The notes: generated from the sequence alone by a model not told the origin. Shown: positions 53,057-63,513, numbered from the stretch's first letter. The stretch is DNA of 64,000 nt from Colwellia echini (GCF_002843355.2 NZ_PJAI02000008.1:1-64000); one strand, 5' to 3'. Program-made: numbers and translations.

Positions 53057-55447
53057 TTACCTGTTTTCTAATCGATTAAAGTCAAGCACCCCAAACTGAA
53101 TAGAGTCACGTTGCTTAAAGTAGCTGTGCATTGCATCAGTGTATTGCCAAAAATTTTCTGAACTTCGATACACGGCATATTTTTTTCTTAGCTGTTGGTA
53201 ATCTTGCTCAGAACGCATTTTACTTAACTTATCCGCAAAGTCACTTAGCTCGTCTGTTGTTACAGAAAAGAAAGCGTTCGGATATGAAGTAATTAAACCT
53301 GGCGCAATAATAACGGTATCTTCCTCGCGAAGTCGCCTATCTTCTTCTTCAAATAAATGTGAAATATTGCTAAACACATTATTACGTATCAAGGTATAAA
53401 ATTCACTTTCTTGGCTATTAACGTCAACAATTCGCACTATTGACGAGTTAGGAATAGATGACAAACTCTTCCCAACAATGCCATTAATTTCCTTTAACGC
53501 TGCAATAGTTTTCTTGTTATTTATACCGCTAGTAAGCGCATAACCTTTGTTAGAAACTTTAGAAAAGTACTGACGTAATTTCTCATACAGCTCGTTAAGC
53601 GGTTCATTTGTTTGGTAATTAATATCACTCTCTATAGTGGTTTGATTAGCATCATATAAGTATTGCTCAACCTCACTCACCGACCCTCTATACCAGTGTC
53701 CTCTTACTTTTTCTCTACTGGCTACAGGTAAGAAATTAAGAAAGTTAAATTCACCCTCCATACGAAGAAAGTCCATATAAACTCTGCTGTTTAACTGATG
53801 CCCAACATTACCGTATACGTCATACCCAGCCACTAATAAATAATGTATCCGCTCAAATAACGAGTAACTCAACACCCAAGTTGTTTGCGGTTTATCACCC
53901 ACTAGCCCTTTTACCACAGAAGCAGAATCATTATGGCGAAATATTGTTAACGTGGCGTTGTCATTTTCGCCATCGCCATCCCATAACAGATCAAGATTTA
54001 TATCGACATGATTCTTTATTTTCTTATCAATAAATTTTGATTTAGCAAGTAGGTAGTCTTTTTCCATTGCCGCATATTCTAACCAAGAGGTCGGTAAAGC
54101 ATTGCTCTGATCTTCTGCAGGCAAAACAATCTTTTGTCGTGCTTGTTGCATAAATTGATCGTTATTTTCTATAAAATCTAGATCAGGTGACATAAATACC
54201 ACCCAAAAGTGGTCATTAATCACATTAAGCGCAATGTTACCTCGACAAACAGGCCCTTTTATAAACTGCATAATGGTATTTTGTGCTTCGTCTAATAAAT
54301 ATCTATATCTAGACTGTACTGGTATTTGTTCAAAAGTTATAAATGGGTTAGATGCTTTATCAAGTTCATAAGAAGGTAACTGAGTAACTTCGTTAGGGGT
54401 TTCTAAAAACCATGTTGACCAACGCTCCATGCGCGGCGAATCAAGCTTAATTGGTAAATGTGATTTATGCGCGATACTTTCTACAACAGGCTGAATACGA
54501 TAATAAACTCGCTCCACTTTTGGATCATCAAAAGGTCTACGAGTAAAAATTCCTTTTACTGGCTGACCTGGTGGCGTTGCTGATCTCACTAATTTAAAAA
54601 ACTGAGTAGTTTCCGCTTTATCAAAGTAAAGATGAACCAAGAACAAATGTTCAAATAAATACCGGCTCATCAACTGGGCTTTTTTACTATTTTGATTTAA
54701 GAAGCTTTCCCAGTTATTTATCTGCTCTTGTGTTTCTTTATCAATGACTTTAGGTTCAGAATTTGTTGCTCCTTGCGCTAACCAATCAATAAGCAATTGA
54801 TGCTCTTTATTGTTAACTGCAGGCAATCCATATGGCATACCATGTAACGGATAATCAACTTGATAATCATCAAACTCTGCAGCGGTTGAGCATTGATACT
54901 CTTCGTTTAAAGCAAAGTTAAACTCTTCAGGTAGTTTGTCATTAGCCGGTAAAGGGTTCGCCTGCTTTAGCAATAACATATTAGCCATCACGTTACTTTT
55001 TAGATTGCTTTTTAAATTGTTGCTCTGCTGATTTTGCTGAGCATCACTTGTAATTTCGCTTAGCTCAGTGACTTTATCAGGGATCACGGGAAAGAAGTCT
55101 TTCTCTCGCCACTCTGGCACTGTATGGCCGTCTTCAAACAAACGCGTTAAATTCGCTTGCAGTAATCTCTCACCATTATAAACGGGCTCTTTATTCGCAC
55201 CTCGAGTTAAACCTTCAAAAGAACCCAATTTTAATTGACAGGGCGCGTCGTAACAGGCATGACAAACAACACATCGTTGCTCCAGAATAGGCTGTATATC
55301 ACGCGAATAACTTACTAATGTATCGGTTTGAATAACTAAAGCAGAATCGGCAAGCAAAGGTTTTGCTGCAGGAGAAACGTATTGACTGGCTGCAATAACA
55401 ACAATAGTAATAGCGATAAGCGCAATAACAATAAAACGTAAATTCAT
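53057..55447 (-). CDS. cti: periplasmic fatty acid cis/trans isomerase
   Basis: The 796-residue protein has an N-terminal export segment (about 4-22) and a c-type haem motif CVVCH near residue 57, followed by more Cys (ACYDAPCQL). Cti uses haem to turn cis-unsaturated membrane fatty acids into trans forms, quickly stiffening the membrane under solvent, heat or salt stress (established in Pseudomonas and Vibrio). I chose ATG 55447 (MNLRFIVIALIA) over TTG 55477. It sits among other envelope-maintenance genes. Confidence 0.92.
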   Translation of the reverse strand: MNLRFIVIALIAITIVVIAASQYVSPAAKPLLADSALVIQTDTLVSYSRDIQPILEQRCVVCHACYDAPCQLKLGSFEGLTRGANKEPVYNGERLLQANLTRLFEDGHTVPEWREKDFFPVIPDKVTELSEITSDAQQNQQSNNLKSNLKSNVMANMLLLKQANPLPANDKLPEEFNFALNEEYQCSTAAEFDDYQVDYPLHGMPYGLPAVNNKEHQLLIDWLAQGATNSEPKVIDKETQEQINNWESFLNQNSKKAQLMSRYLFEHLFLVHLYFDKAETTQFFKLVRSATPPGQPVKGIFTRRPFDDPKVERVYYRIQPVVESIAHKSHLPIKLDSPRMERWSTWFLETPNEVTQLPSYELDKASNPFITFEQIPVQSRYRYLLDEAQNTIMQFIKGPVCRGNIALNVINDHFWVVFMSPDLDFIENNDQFMQQARQKIVLPAEDQSNALPTSWLEYAAMEKDYLLAKSKFIDKKIKNHVDINLDLLWDGDGENDNATLTIFRHNDSASVVKGLVGDKPQTTWVLSYSLFERIHYLLVAGYDVYGNVGHQLNSRVYMDFLRMEGEFNFLNFLPVASREKVRGHWYRGSVSEVEQYLYDANQTTIESDINYQTNEPLNELYEKLRQYFSKVSNKGYALTSGINNKKTIAALKEINGIVGKSLSSIPNSSIVRIVDVNSQESEFYTLIRNNVFSNISHLFEEEDRRLREEDTVIIAPGLITSYPNAFFSVTTDELSDFADKLSKMRSEQDYQQLRKKYAVYRSSENFWQYTDAMHSYFKQRDSIQFGVLDFNRLENR

Positions 55448-55694
55448 AATTAAAAGTAATACACCTAAGATAAGCAAATCAATAAAGCAGGAAGACTATG
55501 TTACAGCATCTGTAACTAAAATAGGAAAATAAGGCGGTTGTAACATCTCCATTTAAAATAATAAATACGCTTCAAGTGTTATAGGAATAAAACAGCAAGA
55601 TATAAACTGTCTGAGATTTTTTTATGTAAATAGCGTAAAATACAGCTAATTTTATATATCTCAACCATATTCAAAAGTATTCAAGGAAAACGCT

Positions 55695-56345
55695 GTGATT
55701 GTTCCCGGTAATTTATTTATTCTTTCTGCGCCAAGCGGTGCTGGAAAATCAAGCCTTATCAAGGCATTACTAAAGCCAGAAAGCTTAGCATCAGCAAGAC
55801 CTATGCAAGTTTCAGTTTCTCATACCACACGTGATCCACGTCCGGGCGAAAATAATGGCGAACATTATCACTTTGTTAGTGTTGAAGCGTTTAAAGCACA
55901 AATAGCTAATAATGCTTTTTATGAATACGCTGAAGTATTTGGTAATTATTACGGCACATCAGAAGCCGCAATAGATGCACAACTTGCGCAGGGTATTGAT
56001 GTTTTCCTTGATATAGATTGGCAAGGCGCACAACAAGTTCGCATGAAAAAACCGAGTGTAACTACTATTTTTATTAGTCCGCCGTCTAAAGAAGAGCTAG
56101 AAAATCGTTTACGAGGCCGCGGCCAAGACAGCGAAGAAGTAATAGCTAGCCGTATGGAACAAGCGCAAGCGGAATGTTCTCATTACAAGGAGTTTGATTA
56201 CATCATTGTCAACGATGATTTTGATCAAGCTTTGCTCGATCTTACTACCATAGTCAATAATCAACGTCTAAAATGCCGCCAACAAAGTATTGCCCAACAA
56301 GCATTATTCAGTAAATTACTCGAAAATGACCATAAAAAAGCATAA
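55695..56345 (+). CDS. gmk: guanylate kinase
   Basis: The 216-residue kinase phosphorylates GMP to GDP. It has the P-loop [14 protein letters not shown] (about 11-24), [35 protein letters not shown] and [13 protein letters not shown]. The start is GTG behind AAGGAAAACGCT. It heads the conserved order gmk-rpoZ-spoT, which ties guanine nucleotide synthesis to the stringent response. Confidence 0.96.
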   Translation: MIVPGNLFILSAPSGAGKSSLIKALLKPESLASARPMQVSVSHTTRDPRPGENNGEHYHFVSVEAFKAQIANNAFYEYAEVFGNYYGTSEAAIDAQLAQGIDVFLDIDWQGAQQVRMKKPSVTTIFISPPSKEELENRLRGRGQDSEEVIASRMEQAQAECSHYKEFDYIIVNDDFDQALLDLTTIVNNQRLKCRQQSIAQQALFSKLLENDHKKA

Positions 56346-56449
56346 AACCCAACTGTTGCATTAGTGATCACTTGCTTAATTAGTGAGTGAGCAGTAAACT
56401 ACGCAGCTATTTTGTAAATTATTATATTATTTTTAGTTGGAGTGACCAA

Positions 56450-56743
56450 ATGGCTCGCGTAACTGTTGAAGATGCCGTAGAAAAAGTCGGTAATCGTTTT
56501 GATTTGGTGCTAGTTGCATCACGTCGTGCTCGTCAAATTGCAACGGGCGGAAAAGATCCATTGGTTGAAGTCGAAAACGACAAACCAACGGTACTTGCCT
56601 TGCGTGAAATTGAAGCAGGTTTAATTACTACAGATATTATGAACGTCTCTGATCGTAAACAACAAATCCAGCAAGATACTGCTGAATTAGATGCTGTTGC
56701 TGCGATTGTTGGTGGTCAACAAGATCAAGAAGAATTAAGCTAA
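56450..56743 (+). CDS. rpoZ: RNA polymerase omega subunit
   Basis: The 97-residue protein begins [34 protein letters not shown], nearly the standard omega sequence. It helps assemble beta' and contributes to the ppGpp site. The ATG at 56450 follows TTGGAGTGACCAA; a longer frame upstream is not conserved. spoT follows after a terminator. Confidence 0.96.
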   Translation: MARVTVEDAVEKVGNRFDLVLVASRRARQIATGGKDPLVEVENDKPTVLALREIEAGLITTDIMNVSDRKQQIQQDTAELDAVAAIVGGQQDQEELS

Positions 56744-56787
56744 AACTAATTTTCCAAAATTAAATAGAAAATTAGCTTAAGCCTTTA

Positions 56788-56840
56788 AAAAACGCGTACC
56801 TAACTCTGCTTCATTGACAGAAAGTGGTTACGCGTTTTTT
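56788..56840 (+). terminator. terminator between rpoZ and spoT
   Basis: AAAACGCGTA.CC pairs with GG.TACGCGTTTT around a 23-nt loop, followed by T-rich sequence. It implies partial separation of spoT transcription. Confidence 0.75.
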
Positions 56841-56971
56841 ATTTCCTCTTTGGCTTATTTTATTTTTCATTAGTTAGCTTTATTATTTCTTGTAAATAAC
56901 GCGTGATGCCGCGTATTGTATCTATAATAGCTTTTAGAATGATCCTCTTTCCCCTCAATTTGGAGTATTAG

Positions 56972-59080
56972 GTGTACCTATTTGAACCTTTAAAAGAACT
57001 TAGCGCTACTTACCTATCAAAAGTACAAATTGATCTGTTAAAACAGGCTTATATTGTTGCGCGTGATGCCCATGACGGCCAAATGCGCTCAAGTGGCGAT
57101 CCTTATATCACTCACCCTGTGGCTGTGGCTATTAATTTAGCTCAAATGCGCTTAGATCATGAAACATTGATGGCTGCGTTATTACATGATGTGATTGAAG
57201 ACACTCCAGTAACCAAAGATGAACTCGCTGAACTGTTCGGTCATACCGTAGCAGAGCTCGTTGAAGGGGTGAGTAAACTAGACAAGTTAGAGTTTGATAA
57301 TAAAGAAGAAATGCAAGCGGAAAACTTCCGTAAAATGGTACTTGCCATGGTGCAAGACATTCGCGTTATCTTGATTAAACTTGCCGATCGTACACATAAC
57401 ATGCGTACATTAGGCTCACTACGTCCAGACAAACGACGCCGCATAGCCCGAGAAACTTTAGAAATTTACGCGCCAATAGCTAACCGTTTAGGTATTCATG
57501 ATATAAAAAATGAATTAGAGCTGTTAGGTTTTCAGGCACTTTACCCTATGCGTTCGCGCGCTTTAAAGTCTGCAGTAAAAAGTGCTCGCGGTAACCGCAA
57601 AGCAATTATCGATAATATTCAAAAAGAAATCACCTCACGCCTTGCTGAAAGTGGCATTCTCGCTCAGGTTAAAGGCCGTGAAAAACATCTTTATTCTATT
57701 TATAAAAAAATGCTCAACAAAGAACTAATGTTCAATGAAGTAATGGACATTTATGCTTTTCGTATCATAGTTGAAGATAAAGTAGACTGTTGTTATCGCG
57801 CATTGGGTGTTATGCATAATTTATATAAACCAATAGATACTCGCTTTAAAGATTATATTGCCATTCCTAAAACCAACGGTTATCAGTCATTGCATACGTC
57901 ATTAATTGGTCCGCACGGTATTCCGGTAGAAATTCAAATTCGTAACGAAGATATGGATCAAATGGCAGACAAAGGTGTTGCTGCACATTGGTTATATAAA
58001 CAAGATGGTGAAAACACTGGTACCACCGCGCAAATGAAAGCCCGTCGTTGGATGCAGAGTTTATTAGAATTACAGCAAAGTGCTGGTAGTTCGTTTGAAT
58101 TTATAGAAAACGTTAAATCTGATTTATTTCCTGAAGAGATTTATGTATTTACCCCAGATGGTCGTATTATCGAGTTACCTATGGGGGCAACCGCGATAGA
58201 TTTTGCTTATGCCGTACATACTGATGTAGGTAATTCATGCGTTGGCGTTAAGGTAGACCGTAAACCTTACCCTATGAGTCAACCAATAAAGTCTGGGCAA
58301 ACTATCGAAGTTATCACCTCTAAGTCGGCACGTCCTAATGCCACTTGGTTAAACTTTGTAGTAACCGCTAAAGCCCGCTTACAAATCAGAACCTATTTAA
58401 GAAGTAGTGAAAAAGATGATTCACATGCGTTAGGCATACGTTTATTATCTCACGCTCTAGGTAAAACCAAGTTAAAAGACTTAGCCCAAGAAAAAATAGA
58501 TGCTGTAGTTAAGCAAAGTGGCTACAAAAATTTTGATGAATTACTCACTAATATTGGGTTAGGTAATGCATTAAGTATTGGCGTTGCAAGGCAATTAACC
58601 GATGGTTTTACAGAAGATAACCAAATTACATCGACTGGCCAAAAAGCCAAAATGCCAATTAAAGGTACCGAGGGAATGTTGGTTAGTTACGGTAAATGTT
58701 GTCGCCCTATTCCTGGTGATGCCATTTTAGCTTACCTCAGTCCTGGTAAAGGCTTAATGGTACATCAACAAGGTTGCCGTAATATTAAAGGTCATGAGCA
58801 ACGTAGCTTATTCCCAGTAAAATGGGATAGCGATATCGACAAAGAATTTATTGCTAAATTACGTATAGAAATTGTTAACCATCAAGGTGCGTTAGCATTA
58901 CTTACCAATGTTGTGGCAAAATGCGGCTCAAATGTACACAGCTTAAACTCGGGTGAAAAAGATGCGGGCTTATATGTTATCGATATGGAAATAACCTGTC
59001 TTGACCGTATTCACTTAGCTGACATCATTCGTAAAATTAAAGTATTGGTTGATGTACAGCGCGTCATCCGAAATAAGTAA
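56972..59080 (+). CDS. spoT: bifunctional (p)ppGpp synthetase/hydrolase SpoT
   Basis: The 702-residue RSH enzyme has an HD hydrolase domain (LLHDVIEDTPV, HD at 72-73; ADRTHNMRT), a synthetase domain (GREKHLYSIYKKM, DYIAIPKTNGYQSLHTS, PVEIQIR), TGS (EEIYVFTPDGRIIELPMGATAIDFAYAVHT), a helical/CC region with CCRPIPGD, and a C-terminal ACT domain. Hydrolase residues are intact, marking it as SpoT rather than RelA. It starts at GTG behind TTTGGAGTATTAG. Confidence 0.96.
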   Translation: MYLFEPLKELSATYLSKVQIDLLKQAYIVARDAHDGQMRSSGDPYITHPVAVAINLAQMRLDHETLMAALLHDVIEDTPVTKDELAELFGHTVAELVEGVSKLDKLEFDNKEEMQAENFRKMVLAMVQDIRVILIKLADRTHNMRTLGSLRPDKRRRIARETLEIYAPIANRLGIHDIKNELELLGFQALYPMRSRALKSAVKSARGNRKAIIDNIQKEITSRLAESGILAQVKGREKHLYSIYKKMLNKELMFNEVMDIYAFRIIVEDKVDCCYRALGVMHNLYKPIDTRFKDYIAIPKTNGYQSLHTSLIGPHGIPVEIQIRNEDMDQMADKGVAAHWLYKQDGENTGTTAQMKARRWMQSLLELQQSAGSSFEFIENVKSDLFPEEIYVFTPDGRIIELPMGATAIDFAYAVHTDVGNSCVGVKVDRKPYPMSQPIKSGQTIEVITSKSARPNATWLNFVVTAKARLQIRTYLRSSEKDDSHALGIRLLSHALGKTKLKDLAQEKIDAVVKQSGYKNFDELLTNIGLGNALSIGVARQLTDGFTEDNQITSTGQKAKMPIKGTEGMLVSYGKCCRPIPGDAILAYLSPGKGLMVHQQGCRNIKGHEQRSLFPVKWDSDIDKEFIAKLRIEIVNHQGALALLTNVVAKCGSNVHSLNSGEKDAGLYVIDMEITCLDRIHLADIIRKIKVLVDVQRVIRNK

Positions 59081-59325
59081 TCAGTAATTCACTAGTTGAT
59101 GACTACTAAATTACTAATAGATTACTAAATCACTACAAAATGTCACTGAACATAACAGTAAGTGACAATCGCCTCAGATAATATTCCAGCCGGTACACAC
59201 AACTCGTGTTTATTGGCTGTTGTTATTTGTTATCAAAACCAATTATACGGTTTGATATTAGGCTACTTAAATGATGACCCATTATTTCAATGGGTATTAT
59301 TATAAATTATATTATTGGAAGTATT

Positions 59326-59715
59326 ATGAAAAGCATTATCAGTACAGACAAAGCACCAAGCGCAATCGGCCCTTATAGCCAAGCGGTTAAAGTTAACAAC
59401 ACGGTTTACTTATCGGGTCAAATTCCTTTAGTGCCAGAAACTATGGAAGTTATTGCCGGTGGTTTTGCTGAGCAAGCCGAGCAAGTATTTAAAAACCTAG
59501 TTGCCGTTTGTGAAGCAGCGGGTGGCGGCATTAACGACATGGTAAAAGTAAACATTTTCTTAACTGACTTAGGTAACTTTGCCACAGTTAACGAAATAAT
59601 GAGCCGCTACTTTGTACAGCCTTACCCTGCAAGAGCAGCGATTCAGGTGTCTAAATTACCTAAAGACGTTGAAATAGAGATTGACGGGGTTATGGAAGTT
59701 CCTAGCGTTGACTAA
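59326..59715 (+). CDS. ridA: RidA family reactive enamine/imine deaminase
   Basis: This 129-residue protein reads [56 protein letters not shown] and [20 protein letters not shown], with the substrate-binding Arg in PARAAIQV. RidA clears 2-aminoacrylate and similar intermediates released by PLP enzymes such as threonine deaminase IlvA, which lies 50 kb away in this window. The ATG at 59326 follows TTGGAAGTATT. Confidence 0.94.
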   Translation: MKSIISTDKAPSAIGPYSQAVKVNNTVYLSGQIPLVPETMEVIAGGFAEQAEQVFKNLVAVCEAAGGGINDMVKVNIFLTDLGNFATVNEIMSRYFVQPYPARAAIQVSKLPKDVEIEIDGVMEVPSVD

Positions 59716-59726
59716 AAATATGCTTC

Positions 59727-59821
59727 ATGAATGTTATTTAGTCGGCGCTGTTCGTTCAAGTCACTTATAGACATAAGCTCCATGAACTCACAGCTTGACG
59801 GCTTTGCCTAAATAGCATTCA
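59727..59821. repeat. 95-nt imperfect inverted repeat between ridA and trmH
   Basis: The outer arms ATGAATG.TATTTAG and CTAAATA.CATTCAT pair, with further partial pairing inside (GGCGCTG with CAGC, TTAT with ATAA, GTTC with GAAC), followed by TTT. It may terminate ridA, or be a dispersed intergenic repeat. Confidence 0.6.
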
Positions 59822-59921
59822 TTTTGCCTATTTAACTGACCAAACTTGGTTAAAGTACTTAAGTTTAAATGATCAGTAGAATCACATAATAGCTCAAAAT
59901 TATTTTAAAGATTATTCAAAA

Positions 59922-60629
59922 ATGACTCCAGAAAGATTAGCTCGTATTAACACCATGTTAGACACTCGCCAGCCAGACTTAACGGTTTGTATGGAAGGTT
60001 TACACAAATCCCATAACTTAGCTGCGGTAGTACGTACTTGTGACGCCATCGGTATTAGCGATGTACACGCCGTTTGGAAAAGTGAAGAAGCCGAGGTGCG
60101 TGGTGGTAGTGCCGCTGGTAGCCAAAACTGGATTGATGTGCATAACTATAGTAAAACCGCTGACGCTATTGCCGCATTAAAGGCACAAGGCATGCAGGTT
60201 TTAGTAACTAACTTATCTGATACTGCGGTTGATTTTAGAGAGATTGACTACACCAAACCAACTGCAATTATTTTAGGACAAGAAAAATTCGGCGCTTCTA
60301 AACTTGCGTTAGAACTTGCCGATCAAGACATTGTTATTCCTATGGTTGGCATGGTGCAGTCATTAAATGTGTCTGTTGCTTGTTCTGTTGTTCTTTACGA
60401 AGCCCAGCGCCAGCGTGTTGCTGCTGGTATGTATAATACGCCACGTTTAAGTCATGAGCGTCGTCAGCGTACTTTATTTGAAGGTGGTCACCCTATTTTT
60501 GCTGAAGCTTGTCAGCGCAAAGGTTTGCCTTACCCTGAAATTGATGAAGACGGTCAAATTGTTGCTAGTGATGATTGGTGGCAAAAAATGCAAATGAACA
60601 AAAAAGCTTGGCAACAGATTGACGATTAA
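59922..60629 (+). CDS. trmH: tRNA (guanosine-18-2'-O)-methyltransferase
   Basis: The 235-residue SPOUT methyltransferase methylates the ribose of G18 in the tRNA D-loop. It has HKSHNLAAVVRTCDAIGI near residue 30, the knot motifs AIILGQEKFGAS and SLNVSVACSVVLYEAQRQR (about 145-165), and the C-terminal SPOUT-helix extension WWQKMQMNKKAW. The order spoT-(ridA)-trmH-recG is conserved in gammaproteobacteria. Confidence 0.95.
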   Translation: MTPERLARINTMLDTRQPDLTVCMEGLHKSHNLAAVVRTCDAIGISDVHAVWKSEEAEVRGGSAAGSQNWIDVHNYSKTADAIAALKAQGMQVLVTNLSDTAVDFREIDYTKPTAIILGQEKFGASKLALELADQDIVIPMVGMVQSLNVSVACSVVLYEAQRQRVAAGMYNTPRLSHERRQRTLFEGGHPIFAEACQRKGLPYPEIDEDGQIVASDDWWQKMQMNKKAWQQIDD

Positions 60630-60679
60630 CTAATCTGAACGTTACTATCTTGATGATTTTTAAATAATAAGAGTTATTT

Positions 60680-62773
60680 ATGGCATTGGAAGCGCTAAGT
60701 AAATTATCACAAGTTCCGTTAAGTTCCTTTAAAGGTGTTGGGCCAAGTTTAGCTGAGAAACTCGCTAAAATTGGCTTGCTATCTGTGCAAGATATTCTCT
60801 TTCACCTTCCTCTTCGTTATGAAGACAAAACGCGCGTTAGTACCGTGCGCGAATTATCAGTTGGTTTATCAACTAATATTATAGGTGAGATAACCGATAG
60901 CCAAATAACACAAGGCAAACGCCGTATGTTAGTGGTTACTTTGCATGACGGCACAGGCAGCATCCAACTGTGTTTTTTCAGCTTTACTGCTAATCAAAAA
61001 AATAGCCTTTCTATTGGTAAAACCATACGCTGTTATGGTGAAGTTAAACGCGGCCCTCGTAGCTTTCAAATAGTCCATCCTGAATATAAATCTCTTGATG
61101 ATGATAGAGAGTTAACTCAAGCCGAAGAAACCTTAACCCCTGTTTATCCAAGCACCGACGGTTTAAGACAAATATCACTACGCAGCTTAACCGAGCAAGC
61201 GCTAATACGCCTTGAACGCGGCCAAGTAGAAGAGTTACTGCCAAGCGATATTTTTGATGAACAATACTCGTTAAGTGAAGCGTTAAAAATCATTCACCGT
61301 CCGCCACCTAATGTTTCTATCGAACAATTAGAACAAGGTCGCCACCCTGCGCAACAACGACTGATCAAAGAAGAGTTACTCGCCCATAACTTAAGCATGC
61401 TTAAGCTCAGACAAAGTAGTGATGTACATGAAGCATTGTCGTTAGTTGGTGATGATAAAGTTACGCAAAAATTTCTCAAGTCTTTACCCTTTACACCAAC
61501 CAATGCGCAAAGCCGTGTGGTCGGTGAAATAAAAGTCGATCTCGCTAAAACTCAGCCCATGATGCGCTTAGTACAAGGTGATGTTGGCTCAGGTAAAACC
61601 TTAGTGGCAGCACTTGCTGCGTTAACTGCAATAAGTGAGGGTTATCAAGTCGCGCTAATGGCGCCGACTGAAATACTCGCTGAACAACACGCCATTAACT
61701 TTGCTAACTGGTTTACCGACCTTGATATTAATGTAGGTTGGCTCGCAGGCAAAACAAAAGTAAAAGCCAAACGCATCGCCTTAGAGCAAATTGCCAGCGG
61801 TGAAATGCAAATGGTTATTGGCACCCATGCGTTGTTTCAAGCTGATGTGATTTTTAAAAATATGGTGTTAGTGATTATTGATGAACAACACAAATTTGGT
61901 GTGCATCAGCGTTTAACACTACGTGAAAAAGGCGTATTCGAGAACAAATATCCGCATCAATTAATTATGACTGCAACGCCAATTCCGCGCACCTTGTCGA
62001 TGACAGCTTATGCCGATTTAGACTCGTCTATTATTGATGAACTACCACCCGGTAGAACACCAATCAACACTGTTGCATTGCCTGATTTACGCCGCGATGA
62101 CGTAGTTGAACGTATTCGTAAAGGCTGTGTTGAAGATGGCAGACAAGCTTATTGGGTGTGTACACTGATTGAAGAGTCTGAGGTTTTACAATGCCAAGCC
62201 GCTGAAGACACTGCGTTATTATTACAAGAACAACTACCCGAGCTGAAAATTGGCTTAGTCCATGGGCGAATGAAAGCCGCGGAAAAACAACAAGTGATGG
62301 ACACTTTCAAAAAAGGTGATTTACATTTACTTGTTGCTACTACGGTAATTGAAGTAGGCGTAGACGTGCCTAACTCTAGTTTAATGGTAATTGAAAATCC
62401 TGAGCGATTAGGCTTAGCGCAGCTGCATCAATTACGTGGTCGTGTTGGTCGTGGCTCGGTTGCTTCTTTCTGTGTATTGCTATACAAAGCACCGTTATCA
62501 AAAACCGCGACCAAACGTTTAGCTGTTTTGCGTGAAAGTAATGATGGTTTTGTTATCGCCGAAAAAGATTTAGAAATACGCGGCCCAGGAGAATTACTCG
62601 GTACTAAACAAACGGGTTTAGCTGACTTGAAAATTGCCGATTTATTACGAGATGGTTATTTAATTCCTGAAATAAAACAAAAAGCCTATTTATTATCACG
62701 CCAGTACCCTGATTACGCACAAGCATTGATCCATCGTTGGCTAGGTAATAAAGAACGCTATTCAAACGCTTAA
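60680..62773 (+). CDS. recG: ATP-dependent DNA helicase RecG
   Basis: The 697-residue enzyme remodels stalled replication forks and Holliday junctions. It has an N-terminal wedge/OB domain (FKGVGPSLAEKLAKIGL; PLRYEDKT), Walker A GDVGSGKTLVA (about 300), the DEQHKFGVHQR box, MTATPIPRTL, and C-terminal helicase motifs ATTVIEVGVDVPNSSLM and QLRGRVGRG, with the TRG segment near EKDLEIRGPGELLGTKQTG. Full length and intact. Confidence 0.96.
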   Translation: MALEALSKLSQVPLSSFKGVGPSLAEKLAKIGLLSVQDILFHLPLRYEDKTRVSTVRELSVGLSTNIIGEITDSQITQGKRRMLVVTLHDGTGSIQLCFFSFTANQKNSLSIGKTIRCYGEVKRGPRSFQIVHPEYKSLDDDRELTQAEETLTPVYPSTDGLRQISLRSLTEQALIRLERGQVEELLPSDIFDEQYSLSEALKIIHRPPPNVSIEQLEQGRHPAQQRLIKEELLAHNLSMLKLRQSSDVHEALSLVGDDKVTQKFLKSLPFTPTNAQSRVVGEIKVDLAKTQPMMRLVQGDVGSGKTLVAALAALTAISEGYQVALMAPTEILAEQHAINFANWFTDLDINVGWLAGKTKVKAKRIALEQIASGEMQMVIGTHALFQADVIFKNMVLVIIDEQHKFGVHQRLTLREKGVFENKYPHQLIMTATPIPRTLSMTAYADLDSSIIDELPPGRTPINTVALPDLRRDDVVERIRKGCVEDGRQAYWVCTLIEESEVLQCQAAEDTALLLQEQLPELKIGLVHGRMKAAEKQQVMDTFKKGDLHLLVATTVIEVGVDVPNSSLMVIENPERLGLAQLHQLRGRVGRGSVASFCVLLYKAPLSKTATKRLAVLRESNDGFVIAEKDLEIRGPGELLGTKQTGLADLKIADLLRDGYLIPEIKQKAYLLSRQYPDYAQALIHRWLGNKERYSNA

Positions 62774-62798
62774 GGTTTAGAGACTATACCCTAGGCTT

Positions 62799-62821
62799 TA
62801 GGGGCTAGCCCCTAGTTTTTT
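62799..62821 (+). terminator. terminator after recG
   Basis: TAGGGGCTAGCCCCTA is a perfect palindrome followed by TTTTTT. Several more CCTAG/CTAGG repeats surround it. Confidence 0.82.
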
Positions 62822-62848
62822 ACCTAGAGCCTAGCTCTTAATCACCTT

Positions 62849-62876
62849 CGTTCCCACGCTCCGCGTGGTAATGCAT
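62849..62876. repeat. dispersed palindromic repeat (CGTTCCCACGC type)
   Basis: CGTTCCCACGCTCCGCGTGG followed by TAATGCAT resembles a short palindromic repeat I remember from many proteobacterial genomes. It lies between the convergent genes recG and the membrane protein below. Confidence 0.6.
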
Positions 62877-62877
62877 A

Positions 62878-63513
62878 TTAAGCCGCTTTAACTGTTTCTT
62901 TTGGTGTTTCCTCATACCAATCAGTCATTTCATCATACATTTCACCTTTAAGAAGATAGTATGGTGATTTGTAATAAATTTTAATGTCATGAAATGGGTC
63001 GGTAACAATTTTGCAAAACCATACACAGCCTGATTGCACACCCATTAATTTGAACAAGTGCAGCGTACGAAAAATAATGGCGCCAAAACCAATAAACAAC
63101 CATGATAGTGCAACGTGATTTAGATATTGCTCAAACGTTACGCCGCTTACATCAAGTAAACCAAACAGATTAGGACTAAAGTATAAAACCACAGGCGCAG
63201 CAGCCCAAATAGATAACAACACCACTTTGCGCTGTAGGTTGTACCCTACTTTTATACTTTCTTTATAGTCATGCGTTGCTTCATTGACTTTGTCATAGGT
63301 TTTTGGCTCAAAAAAGAAATGCCCTGTTTGACGTAAGGTCATTGATAACAACCAACCAACAAGCGCTGCCGCAGCTGGAGAGTAAAAAATAAGAATATAA
63401 CTTGCTACAAAACAGCAAGCGCTTAACAAGTGTAGAAATTGATTGATGCGATTATGATGATAAAAGCGGTGATCATCCCAGCGTTGTTTTTGTAATTCTT
63501 CTAAAAATGTCAT
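62878..63513 (-). CDS. multi-helix membrane protein of unknown function, downstream of psd
   Basis: The 211-residue protein has about four hydrophobic segments and a charged conserved block RQTGHFFFEPKTYDKVNEATHDYKESIKVGYN (about 62-93). The N-terminal HHNRINQFLHLLS and GHFFFEP segments recall DUF962/Mpo1-like lipid-related proteins, but I am not sure. Its gene lies about 90 bp after psd on the same strand, so a link to phospholipid metabolism is plausible. The start follows AAAGGATGATTT. Confidence 0.7.
   Translation of the reverse strand: MTFLEELQKQRWDDHRFYHHNRINQFLHLLSACCFVASYILIFYSPAAAALVGWLLSMTLRQTGHFFFEPKTYDKVNEATHDYKESIKVGYNLQRKVVLLSIWAAAPVVLYFSPNLFGLLDVSGVTFEQYLNHVALSWLFIGFGAIIFRTLHLFKLMGVQSGCVWFCKIVTDPFHDIKIYYKSPYYLLKGEMYDEMTDWYEETPKETVKAA

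Noticed and set aside
59141-59167. Short hairpin TGTCACT..AGTGACA after spoT
   Set aside because: A 7-bp stem without a T-run is within what chance would give in this AT-rich spacer.
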